Assembly (NCBI GenBank): GCA_016193385.1
Contig: JACPSF010000378.1
Location: 1-16,408 of the forward strand
From: Deltaproteobacteria bacterium
GTDB taxonomy: Bacteria > Desulfobacterota_B > Binatia > UBA9968
Direction: 5' to 3'
DNA length: 16,408 nt
Below, piece by piece: positions 1-6,743 of this stretch (position 1 is the first letter of the stretch; each line of letters opens with the position of its first letter). The notes beneath the pieces were generated by a model that did no database searches, was not told the DNA's origin, and was given only the letters and a program-made list of their open reading frames with translations. Position numbers and translations under genes: made by a program.

Positions 1-998
1 GCATACTCATATGCGTCAGAGAGATAGCTCGTCCACCGCGGGTCGGTTGGAAGCTTCTGTCTTTCCTCCAGCACGACCCTGCGAAACTCGTCGACCCCGA
101 GATTAGCAACTAAAAATTTGATCCGGGCTCGTGCACGATTCCTCTTTTCCCCCATTCGAGCGAAAACCCGCGAAACAGCCTGGGCCACCGGTAAGAGTTC
201 CTCTTCCGGTAAAAATTCATCAAAGAGCTTGGCCTGATACGACACGGCCCCGAGACCACCCCCCACATAGAATTCAAAGCCCCGCCGCATTTCACCGTTG
301 ACCACCCGAACGCTGGCGATGGCTCCCATGTCGTGCATACTCGTGAGCCCGCAGGCTTGCTCCTTACAGCCGGAAAACGCGATCTTGAACTTCCGACCAA
401 AATCCTGTGTGTCAGGATGGCCCAGCAGAAACTTTGAGCACGCCTTGGCATAAAGGGTCACGTCGAACACTTCATCTCTGCAAACCCCGGCGAGCGGGCA
501 CGCGGTGACGTTTCGCACCACGTTGCCGCACGCTTCTCTCGTCGTAATCCCGGCTGCTGCAAGACGTCGCATCAACGACGGAGTGTCATCGATATGGACG
601 AAGTGGTACTGGATGTCCTGACGCGTGGTGACGTGCGATATTCCATCGGAGTATTCTTCCGACAGGTCGGCCAAAACCTCCATCTGCTCGGGGTTAAGAC
701 CGCCGAAAGGGATTTTGATCCGTGTCATGCCGGGAGCGTCCCACACAGTTTCTGGTCCTTTGGTCAAACCACCCGAGGGTAATATGAGCTTCTGGACTTT
801 TTTCCCGTCGTGCCTCTGCCCATTGTCGTAGCGCTGGCCATAAACCCCACGGCGCAACCGAGTCTCAGCGAAAACCTTCTCGTCGATTTTACCTTGCTTG
901 CGCAGCTCGATCTGGGTTTCAAAAATGTCGACCTCTCGCGCGAGGTCAACCGGCATACGATCCTTGAGCATTTCTTTCCACGTAAGGGCCTCACTCAT
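1..998 (-). CDS. Nitrite/sulfite reductase, siroheme type (partial, C-terminus off the window)
   Basis: Read on the minus strand from the ATG at 998-996, this frame stays open for 332 codons to the window edge, so the C-terminal part is missing. It resembles ferredoxin-type nitrite/sulfite reductases, which reduce sulfite or nitrite by six electrons with a siroheme and a [4Fe-4S] cluster in the cytoplasm. Visible family blocks are a ferredoxin-like half with THV-type pattern SHVTTRQDIQYHF (about residues 120-132), RNVTACPLAG (about 162-171) and FKIAFSGCKEQACG (about 206-219). The cysteines in CPLAGVC and GCKEQAC are candidate cluster ligands or their structural equivalents; I cannot assign them without the rest of the protein. 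The start is supported by GAGGAG nine bases upstream. A Rrf2-type regulator lies 60 bp upstream on the same strand, suggesting one transcript and control by sulfur or nitrogen status. Sulfite versus nitrite preference is undecided. Confidence 0.88.
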   Translation of the reverse strand, partial: MSEALTWKEMLKDRMPVDLAREVDIFETQIELRKQGKIDEKVFAETRLRRGVYGQRYDNGQRHDGKKVQKLILPSGGLTKGPETVWDAPGMTRIKIPFGGLNPEQMEVLADLSEEYSDGISHVTTRQDIQYHFVHIDDTPSLMRRLAAAGITTREACGNVVRNVTACPLAGVCRDEVFDVTLYAKACSKFLLGHPDTQDFGRKFKIAFSGCKEQACGLTSMHDMGAIASVRVVNGEMRRGFEFYVGGGLGAVSYQAKLFDEFLPEEELLPVAQAVSRVFARMGEKRNRARARIKFLVANLGVDEFRRVVLEERQKLPTDPRWTSYLSDAYEY

Positions 999-1058
999 GG
1001 AATTTTCTCCTCTTCAAACTTGAAGCCTAGACTTTGAAAAGATAGAAAACGGATAAAC

Positions 1059-1442
1059 TTACTTAGTTATCAGCTGAAAAAATTTAAATATGGTACATGT
1101 ACGCCTTGTTTCAATCAGCTTCTGAGTCATAGTTAAATCGAGGCGCGGCTTCCTATTGGATTTAAGCTCTATACCCATAAGAGGCCCTTCCAGGACGGTT
1201 AGCACCTCTCTCAAGGTGATGCTCTCGGGAGCACGTCCCAGAAAATAACCGCCTCCTGGCCCTCTCGCACCGCGAACGAGATTGGCGCGTTTTAGCTGCG
1301 CCATAATCTGACTCAAGTATTCCTCGGGAATTTCCTGCCGTCTTGCGATTTCCTTAACCTGGACCGGCCCGCCTGTCCTATAACACTGAACTAGCTCGCT
1401 CAGAGCCAGGAGACCGTAATAACCCTTCGAACCGATTCTCAT
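1059..1442 (-). CDS. Rrf2-family transcriptional regulator
   Basis: A 127-residue winged-helix regulator of the Rrf2 family (relatives: IscR, NsrR, CymR). The N-terminus MRIGSKGYYGLLALSEL is the family signature, the helix-turn-helix spans about residues 27-52 (VKEIARRQEIPEEYLSQIMAQL) and the wing is GARGPGGGYFL (58-68). Family members sense Fe-S clusters, nitric oxide or cysteine status. The three-cysteine cluster of IscR/NsrR is absent: only Cys20 and Cys116 are present, so an Fe-S-binding role is unlikely and a CymR-like mode is possible. The last ~35 residues (after EGPL at 85-88) do not look like the usual dimerisation helix and are AT-rich in codons; the other two frames are closed soon after, so a simple frameshift does not restore the family end. 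It is followed 60 bp later by the siroheme reductase, its likely target. No good Shine-Dalgarno is visible before the ATG, and a strong hairpin sits 11 bp upstream. Confidence 0.85.
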   Translation of the reverse strand: MRIGSKGYYGLLALSELVQCYRTGGPVQVKEIARRQEIPEEYLSQIMAQLKRANLVRGARGPGGGYFLGRAPESITLREVLTVLEGPLMGIELKSNRKPRLDLTMTQKLIETRRTCTIFKFFQLITK

Positions 1443-1453
1443 CTGGAACTCAC

Positions 1454-1493
1454 AAGGGGACAGTCCCCCTTCCGGAAAGGGGACTGTCCCCTT
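1454..1493. repeat. 40-bp near-perfect palindrome made of two GGGGAC-N-GTCCCC units
   Basis: The arms 1454-1468 and 1479-1493 are exact 15-bp reverse complements, and the centre contains the palindrome TTCCGGAA (1470-1477). The only mismatched pair is 1469/1478. Each arm is itself a short palindrome, GGGGACAGTCCCC or GGGGACTGTCCCC. From memory, this unit is a common dispersed repeat in environmental Proteobacteria and related phyla, resembling REP-type elements mobilised by RAYT (Y1-type) transposases; no such transposase is in the window. It lies 11 bp upstream of the Rrf2 start codon, so in the transcript it would form a very stable hairpin directly before the ribosome-binding region. Confidence 0.8.
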
Positions 1494-1508
1494 CTCCGAT
1501 CAAAATCC

Positions 1509-1567
1509 CTTTTCTGATTTGTAACTCTCTTTCATGAAGACAAATCTTATATAACCAATCAGAAAAG
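1509..1567. repeat. 11-bp inverted repeat around the Rrf2 promoter (candidate operator)
   Basis: CTTTTCTGATT at 1509-1519 and AATCAGAAAAG at 1557-1567 are perfect reverse complements separated by 37 bp. One arm overlaps the predicted -35 element and the other lies just downstream of the predicted transcription start. This arrangement would suit autoregulation by two bound dimers or a loop. The sequence does not match an Rrf2 operator I know. Confidence 0.4.
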
Positions 1568-1571
1568 TCAA
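1544..1571 (-). promoter_or_regulatory. Predicted promoter of the Rrf2-reductase unit
   Basis: On the minus strand, a -35 box TTGACT (1571-1566) is followed after 16 bp by a -10-like TAAGAT (1549-1544). Transcription would begin near 1537, giving a leader of about 95 bases that contains the 1454-1493 hairpin. An 11-bp inverted repeat has its right arm (1557-1567) touching this -35 box and its left arm downstream at 1509-1519. Confidence 0.45.
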
Positions 1572-1654
1572 GCATTAAATTGAAGGGCAGAATTCCCCTC
1601 ACAATCCGGTACGAACCCGGGGCACGGTCATCAAAGCCAACCCAGAGGAGGCAG

Positions 1655-2902
1655 TTAGCGCCGGGGGATGGTGAGGTACTCGCCGGCCGTAATGGAATGA
1701 ATATCGGGAAGCTTGTTCAGGCGTTGAATCTCGCCCACAGAAACCTTATAGATACGGGCAATATGGGACAGGGTCTGCCCGCGGGCGACTCGATGGCGGA
1801 TCCAGGACATGGCGGTCTCGCTAAAAGAAGGGGGCTTAGGCTCAGTGCCGGGTTTTCCAATCGCTCTGAGGTAAGCAGCTTGTACTATTTCCAGCTTTTC
1901 CTCGGGGACCTTGATGCGGTAGCCCGCTGGAATACTACGGCTCCTCGAGCTTAAGCCAGGGTTCCACTCGAGGAATTCGCCGCGTAAAATATCCGACCTC
2001 TTCAGCAGGTCAGTTACGGGGATGGTCCGCTCGACCACCACCTCCCCCAACCGAACGGGCGCGTGGTATTCGAGAGCAGGGAAAAACTCCTCGCTCCTTT
2101 TAGCTACCTCCACAGCAGCCAAGAACTCCGCATAAAAGCTCTTCGAAGCAAACCCGAAGGCTCGCCCCTCGTAGCGTTGTATGATCTCCATCAGGTCTTT
2201 GGACCCTACCTGTGAAACTCCACGCTGCAATCCCTCCCTGCCGTGGTTGTAGGCGGTGATCGCCAATGGCCAGTTGCCAAAGGCCTGGAAGTTCTCCTTG
2301 AGCAGCCGTGCTGCTGCCCGGGTAGAATCTAAGGGGTCTTTTCTCTCGTCCAGGCCAGGGCCGATACGCAGGAATCTTCTGCCAGTCGCCGGCATGAATT
2401 GCCACATCCCGAGCGCGCCGACCCGAGAACGGGCATGAACATTAAAGGCGGATTCCACTAGAGGCAAATAGGCCAGTTCAACCGGGAGTCCCTCCTCGCT
2501 GAAAATCTGCTGGATCTGGGATAGATATTTGCGAGAGCGCTGCAGGCCCACGGCAAACCTTTCCTTGACCCCTCTTTGGACTCTCACTCTCGCATCGTCC
2601 TGGTCCAATCCAAGCTCTGCGAGAACCTTTTTTCGCTGTTCATGAATCAACCGTCGGGGAGCATTCTCACGCATCTCCAAGACCTTATAGATTTTCAACG
2701 GGTCGAGAGGATCATGAAAGATTAATTCGGAGGTGCTGTAGCGGGTGAAGACGATCTTCCAAAACTCCACCGACGCTTCAAGGCCGGGCGGGAGGGGAAA
2801 TGGATTCTCTTGCGCGGAGGCTCCCTTCGCTCCCAGCAGATGGAAAAGAAAAACGAGGATGGCGAGAAGAGAGCCAAAGAACCTTTTAAGGAAAATCATC
2901 AT
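1655..2902 (-). CDS. mltD: MltD-like membrane-bound lytic transglycosylase with LysM domain
   Basis: This 415-residue exported protein cleaves the MurNAc-GlcNAc bond of peptidoglycan to give 1,6-anhydro ends. Residues 1-30 form a signal sequence (hydrophobic FFGSLLAILVFLFHLLG, ending near ASAQ); there is no lipobox cysteine, unlike E. coli MltD. The catalytic SLT domain (about 125-265) shows LPLVESAFN with catalytic Glu150, then GALGMWQFMPATGR (162-175) and ITAYNHG (215-221), all classic family 1 SLT motifs. A C-terminal LysM domain (about 369-413, RVARGQTLSHIARIYKVSV...) would bind glycan; E. coli MltD has two LysM copies. A second possible but degenerate LysM-like stretch is around 292-333. 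It stands alone on its strand, diverging from the peptide-type importer with which it shares a 71-bp promoter region. Function is well supported; the exact muropeptide role is not. Confidence 0.93.
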   Translation of the reverse strand: MMIFLKRFFGSLLAILVFLFHLLGAKGASAQENPFPLPPGLEASVEFWKIVFTRYSTSELIFHDPLDPLKIYKVLEMRENAPRRLIHEQRKKVLAELGLDQDDARVRVQRGVKERFAVGLQRSRKYLSQIQQIFSEEGLPVELAYLPLVESAFNVHARSRVGALGMWQFMPATGRRFLRIGPGLDERKDPLDSTRAAARLLKENFQAFGNWPLAITAYNHGREGLQRGVSQVGSKDLMEIIQRYEGRAFGFASKSFYAEFLAAVEVAKRSEEFFPALEYHAPVRLGEVVVERTIPVTDLLKRSDILRGEFLEWNPGLSSRSRSIPAGYRIKVPEEKLEIVQAAYLRAIGKPGTEPKPPSFSETAMSWIRHRVARGQTLSHIARIYKVSVGEIQRLNKLPDIHSITAGEYLTIPRR

Positions 2903-2917
2903 CTTTGCGAGCCAAAC

Positions 2918-2956
2918 TTTGACCTAGGATACCAAAAGAGGTATCCTCCTGTCAAA
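2918..2956. promoter_or_regulatory. Overlapping divergent promoters on a shared dyad
   Basis: The gap between mltD and the importer contains AGGATACC (2926-2933) and GGTATCCT (2940-2947), an 8-bp inverted repeat with a 6-base spacer, flanked by TTTGAC (2918-2923) and GTCAAA (2951-2956). Plus strand: -35 TTGACC (2919-2924), 17-bp spacer, -10 TATCCT (2942-2947), start near 2954. Minus strand: -35 TTGACA (2955-2950), 18-bp spacer, -10 TATCCT (2931-2926), start near 2919. The two promoters occupy the same DNA in opposite directions, so they should compete, and a protein bound to the central dyad would block both. Confidence 0.55.
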
Positions 2957-2973
2957 AACTTATTCGGGAAAAA

Positions 2974-4536
2974 GTGAGGGCAAAGCTCCAAATTTGTATC
3001 TGGGGAGGTCTTGTCTGCTTTTGGACATGTTTGGCAGGATGTCTTTCCCCAGCTCAACCGGAACGCCCCCCTGGTTACCTGGTCATTGGGCTGGAGAGCA
3101 ACCCGACACGACTCGATCCGCGCTACGCCACGGACGCTAATTCTGCCCGGATCAGCGCCTTGATCTTTGACTCGCTCGTGCGCGCGGATGAGAGTTCCCG
3201 CTACCGGCCCGGCCTGGCCGAGAGTTGGGAGACCTTGGACGACCAAACCTATCTCTTTCACCTGCGCAGAGGCGTTACGTTTCACAATGGCAAGCCTCTA
3301 ACCGCCGCCGACGTAAAGTTCACATACGAATCCGTGCTGGACCCCAATTACCGCTCGCCGAAGCGGGGTCCGCTGGGAATTCTCAAGGGCGTTGACGCCC
3401 TTCGGCCTGACTTGGTTCGCTTCCGCCTCGCCGCTCCGCACGCGCCGTTCCTAGAAAGTACGACCCTAGGAGTCGTCCCGGCGGGCTCGCCGAATGACCC
3501 CGACGGAGAGAAGAACCTTTTTGGCTCAGGACCCTTCTCTCTCAAACAGTATCTGCCGGGAGATAAAATCGTCCTCAAAGCCAACAGGCTCTACCGGGAG
3601 GGGCCGCCGTCGGTCTCTGGATTGGTCTTTCGGGTTATCCCTGACGCTATTGTGCGGGCTCTCGAGTTTAAAAAAGGGACCGTCGACTTCCTGCAAAACG
3701 ATATTGAGCCCGACATGCTTCCGTGGTTAGAAAGAAATACCAAGGCCACGATCCAGGTTTTCCAAGGAACGATCTTTCAGTATATCGGTATGAACCTCGA
3801 TCATCCGATCCTCCGGGTTCCAGAGGTGCGCCAGGCGATAGCCCTTGCCATAGACCGCGAGGCGATTATCCGCCATCTGTTGAAGGAACAGGCGGTAACG
3901 GCTACGGGATTGCTTTCACCCTCGCACTGGGCCTATGAGCCTCAAGTCTCGCATTTCCCCTATGATCCCGAAAAGGCCAAACGATTGCTCGACCAGGCCG
4001 GATTTCCCGATCCCGATGGCGACGGCCCCTTGCCGCGTTTCAAGCTCTCCTACAAAACCACGACGCTGGACTTGCGTCGCAGAATCGCCGAGGCTTTTAA
4101 GGAGCACCTGAGCCGCGTTGGCATCGAGCTGGAGGTGCGTACCTATGAATGGGGGACGTTCTACGGGGACATCAAAAAAGGGAACTTCCATCTCTATTCG
4201 CTAGCCTGGGTGGGAGTTGCGGATCCGGATATCTACTTCAATCTTTTTCACTCAAGCAGCATCCCTCCTCACGGGGACAACCGCGGGCGTTATCGGAATG
4301 CGGAAATTGATGCACTATTGGAGAGGGGCAGAAAAAGCTTGAACCCGAGGGAACGAAAACTGATCTACAGCAGGGTGCAGAAACTTCTGGCCCGGGATCT
4401 CCCTGCTATCCCGCTCTGGTGGGCCAAAAACGTCGTGGTGATGAACCCCGATCTCCGAGGCTTTGTCCCGTATCCCGATGGCGATCTGATATCCTTAAAA
4501 AGTGTCTTTTTCGCTTCTCCTCCACCGCTGGCATGA
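2974..4536 (+). CDS. Peptide/solute ABC transporter binding lipoprotein (SBP family 5, DppA/OppA-like)
   Basis: A 520-residue extracytoplasmic binding protein. The GTG start at 2974 gives a lipoprotein signal with lipobox LAGC and acylated Cys23. The family 5 signature follows: RLDPRYATD (about 46-54), YRPGLAESWE (76-85) and FHLRRGVTFHNGKPLTAADVKF (95-116), and later RQAIALAIDREAII. Family members carry oligopeptides, dipeptides, nickel or other solutes to a DppBC-type channel; the ligand here cannot be read from sequence. The stop codon overlaps the ATG of the next gene (ATGA), so the permeases are translationally coupled. Its promoter lies in the dyad shared with mltD. The Shine-Dalgarno is weak (CGGGAA before GTG). 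Length is typical for the family. Confidence 0.92.
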   Translation: MRAKLQICIWGGLVCFWTCLAGCLSPAQPERPPGYLVIGLESNPTRLDPRYATDANSARISALIFDSLVRADESSRYRPGLAESWETLDDQTYLFHLRRGVTFHNGKPLTAADVKFTYESVLDPNYRSPKRGPLGILKGVDALRPDLVRFRLAAPHAPFLESTTLGVVPAGSPNDPDGEKNLFGSGPFSLKQYLPGDKIVLKANRLYREGPPSVSGLVFRVIPDAIVRALEFKKGTVDFLQNDIEPDMLPWLERNTKATIQVFQGTIFQYIGMNLDHPILRVPEVRQAIALAIDREAIIRHLLKEQAVTATGLLSPSHWAYEPQVSHFPYDPEKAKRLLDQAGFPDPDGDGPLPRFKLSYKTTTLDLRRRIAEAFKEHLSRVGIELEVRTYEWGTFYGDIKKGNFHLYSLAWVGVADPDIYFNLFHSSSIPPHGDNRGRYRNAEIDALLERGRKSLNPRERKLIYSRVQKLLARDLPAIPLWWAKNVVVMNPDLRGFVPYPDGDLISLKSVFFASPPPLA

Positions 4537-5456
4537 GGCGTTACCTCCTGAGCCGCTTCCTGTCATTTCTGCCCAGCCTTCTGGGAGCACTGACCCTTGT
4601 TTTTTTTCTCATCCACCTCGTTCCCGGCGACCCAGTGGAAGCGATGTTAGGGGAGACTGCAAGCGCGACCGACAAAGAGGCTCTACGGCGGGAGCTGGGC
4701 TTGGATGCGCCACTTTGGAAGCAATATATCAGCTATCTCCAGGGGCTTGCCGTCGGCGACCTCGGTCACTCCCTCTACTACCACGGGGAAGTTACGGATC
4801 TCATCCTCCTGCGCTTTCCAGCAACGCTGGAGCTGACTCTTGCGGCTATGACCGCGGCCATTCTGTTGGCGTTTCCTCTGGGAATCCTCGCGGCCTGGAA
4901 AAGCCATACCTGGATGGACCGGCTGGCCCTTCTTTTTTCGCTATTCGGCCTGGCCATGCCGAACTTCTGGCTCGGACCGCTCTTGATCATTGTCTTTTCC
5001 ATCGATTTGGGCCTGCTGCCGGTCTCGGGTAGCGGCAGCTTGACCCACCTCGTTCTCCCCGCACTCACCCTGGGCACAGCCATGGCAGCGCTCCTGACTC
5101 GCATGATCCGCTCTAGCCTTCTCGAAGTGATCCACGAGGACTACATCCAGGCCGCCCGGGCCAAGGGGTTAAGCGAGAGGAAGGTGTGGCTCAAGCACGC
5201 GCTGCGTAATTCGCTTCTTCCCGTCATTACGATACTCGGGCTTCAATTTGGTGCCCTGCTCGCCGGTTCGGTCATCACCGAAACCATCTTTGCCTGGCCG
5301 GGAATTGGTCGCCTCACGATCGAGGCCATCCAAACCAGGGACTACCTGCTGGTGCAAGGATGCGTTCTAGCCATCGCCGTCTCTTATCTCGTGATCAATC
5401 TCTTCACCGATGTACTCTATCGCCTCGTTGACCCGCGAATCAGCTATGGCAAATAG
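4533..5456 (+). CDS. ABC transporter permease, DppB-like
   Basis: A 307-residue inner-membrane permease of the dipeptide/oligopeptide importer class. I place the start at the ATG of 4533, which overlaps the TGA of the binding-protein gene by 3 bases and gives the canonical DppB start MRRYLLSRFLSFLPSLLG; the frame is open further upstream but those residues are not family-like. Membrane segments lie at about 10-30, 98-120, 131-155, 171-190, 228-252 and 275-297. The DppB marker LVPGDPVEAMLG is at 29-40, and the EAA loop that contacts the ATPase is at about 204-222 (YIQAARAKGLSERKVWLKHALRN). It forms a heterodimeric channel with the next gene product. Confidence 0.93.
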   Translation: MRRYLLSRFLSFLPSLLGALTLVFFLIHLVPGDPVEAMLGETASATDKEALRRELGLDAPLWKQYISYLQGLAVGDLGHSLYYHGEVTDLILLRFPATLELTLAAMTAAILLAFPLGILAAWKSHTWMDRLALLFSLFGLAMPNFWLGPLLIIVFSIDLGLLPVSGSGSLTHLVLPALTLGTAMAALLTRMIRSSLLEVIHEDYIQAARAKGLSERKVWLKHALRNSLLPVITILGLQFGALLAGSVITETIFAWPGIGRLTIEAIQTRDYLLVQGCVLAIAVSYLVINLFTDVLYRLVDPRISYGK

Positions 5457-6252
5457 GGCTCCGGTTGCTATCGGTACGATGATCCTGCTCCTTCTCCTGA
5501 GCCTGGCGCTCCTCGCCCCGCTCCTCTCCCCCTACAGCCCGACGGAGCAAAACTTGGAAACGGATCTGCTCGCCCCCTCCAGAGAGCATCTATTTGGAAC
5601 CGACAAGCTGGGCCGCGACATTTTCAGTCGCGTCCTCTACGGCGCCCGTATCTCCCTTTTGGTGGGGGTAAGCACGGTTGCAGTCTCTTCTCTGATCGGC
5701 CTCTTGCTGGGCTCTGTGTCGGGTTATTTGGGCGGCCGGACGGACCACCTCCTCATGCGCCTGGTCGATGTGCTCCTTGCGTTTCCGGGTATTCTCCTCG
5801 CCATAGCCTTTACCGCGGTCCTCGGTCCGGGGCTAAACCATGTGATCCTAGCCCTCTGCCTGATCGGCTGGACCGGCTACGCCCGGCTGGTGCGAGGTGA
5901 AATCCTCGCGCTAAGAGAGCGGGAGTACATCCATGCCGCCAAGGCTCTCGGAGGTAGTCCCGCACGGATTATCCGCTTGCACATGGTGCCCAATCTTCTG
6001 CCTCCCCTGTTGATCCAGGGCACCTTCGGAATGGCCGCCGCTATCCTCGCCGAAGGCAGCTTGAGCTTCCTCGGGCTCGGAGTTCAACCTCCTACCGCGT
6101 CCTGGGGGGCCATGCTTAGCGAAGGTAGGCAGTTTCTTTTGGTGGCGCCGCATCTCACCACCTTTCCCGGCCTGGCCATCATGCTCACCGTTCTGGGGCT
6201 GAACCTGGTTGGAGACGGATTGAGGGACTGGCTGGAGAAAAAGAAAAAATAA
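5446..6252 (+). CDS. ABC transporter permease, DppC-like
   Basis: The second permease of the peptide-type importer, 268 residues from the ATG at 5446, which overlaps the end of the DppB-like gene by 11 bp. An in-frame ATG at 5410 would add 12 residues without family similarity. The DppC marker HLFGTDKLGRDIFSR is at about 49-63, and the EAA loop is at 161-178 (YIHAAKALGGSPARIIRLH). Six hydrophobic segments are visible, the first at about 8-27. The periplasmic loop SPYSPTEQNLE is typical. The operon ends here: neither DppD nor DppF ATPase follows, so ATP must come from subunits encoded elsewhere or shared with another importer. Confidence 0.93.
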   Translation: MANRAPVAIGTMILLLLLSLALLAPLLSPYSPTEQNLETDLLAPSREHLFGTDKLGRDIFSRVLYGARISLLVGVSTVAVSSLIGLLLGSVSGYLGGRTDHLLMRLVDVLLAFPGILLAIAFTAVLGPGLNHVILALCLIGWTGYARLVRGEILALREREYIHAAKALGGSPARIIRLHMVPNLLPPLLIQGTFGMAAAILAEGSLSFLGLGVQPPTASWGAMLSEGRQFLLVAPHLTTFPGLAIMLTVLGLNLVGDGLRDWLEKKKK

Positions 6253-6287
6253 TGCTAGTTAAGGATACGATACGACAGGAGGGAATC

Positions 6288-6743
6288 ATGAGAAAGCTCT
6301 ATTCTTACGTGATGTGACCGTACGCTCACAGGACTAGGATAGTCCTGGCCGAAAAGCGCCTCCCTTACGATCTGATTGAGGTCGACCTCAAGAACAAGCC
6401 CAAGGACCTGCTCGAACTGAACCCGTACGGCAAGGTACCCGTGCTGGTGGATGATGACGCTGTGATCTACGAGTCGGCCATCATCGACGAGTACCTGGAA
6501 GAAAAATTCCCTGAGCCGCCGCTCATGCCCAGGGATCCGACTGCGCGGGCTCGCGTGAGAATCTGGGTGGATTTCTGCAACACCCGGCTGCAGGCAGCGG
6601 GCAGCGACGTGGCACACGGCAATGACCCGGAGAAGGCAAAGGAGAAAGTCAGGCAACATCTGGCGATCTTAGATCGGGAGATGGCCAATCGGGAATATAT
6701 CGCGGGAGATTTGGCGCGCCCGGCGGTAAACTCTACCCTGTAA
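6288..6743 (+). CDS. Glutathione S-transferase-like selenoprotein (TGA/Sec at the catalytic position), shortened C-terminus
   Basis: Reading TGA at 6315-6317 as selenocysteine gives 151 residues beginning MRKLYSYVM-U-PYAHRTR. Cys-type GSTs (omega/beta-like, SspA-like) have Cys-Pro-(Tyr/Phe)-Ala-x-Arg here, so Sec10 exactly replaces the catalytic cysteine. The thioredoxin-fold domain continues with NPYGKVPVL (cis-Pro51) and the glutathione gamma-Glu motif YESAII (Glu62, Ser63), then the start of the helical domain (RIWVDFCNTRL, 91-101). Similarity is unbroken on both sides of the TGA, and a SECIS-like hairpin follows it (6329-6347). AGGAGGG at 6277-6283 lies four bases before the ATG, so the upstream start is well supported. 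The protein ends at YIAGDLARPAVNSTL, about 50 residues short of typical ~200-residue GSTs, and lacks the usual S-L-A-D block after GD. It could be a genuine Sec enzyme, or a decaying one that was once Sec-dependent. Predicted reactions (inferred): glutathione-dependent thiol transfer or reduction. Confidence 0.75.
6315..6347 (+). promoter_or_regulatory. Candidate bacterial SECIS element with its UGA
   Basis: Eleven bases after the UGA (6315-6317), CAGGACT (6329-6335) and AGTCCTG (6341-6347) form a perfect 7-bp stem closing a 5-base loop AGGAT (6336-6340). Known bacterial SECIS rules ask for a short stem, a small loop with G in its first two positions and a UGA-to-loop distance of about 16-37 bases; here the loop has G at position 2 and the distance is 18. 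The stem lies within the coding frame (His-Arg-Thr-Arg-Ile-Val-Leu) and uses two AGG codons and the only ATA among the gene's eight Ile codons, consistent with codons being constrained by RNA structure. SelB binding is inferred, not shown. Confidence 0.7.

Noticed and set aside
110..451. A minus-strand open frame of 113 codons at the left end
   Set aside because: It is an out-of-frame shadow of the siroheme reductase, whose true frame is open from 998 to the window edge.
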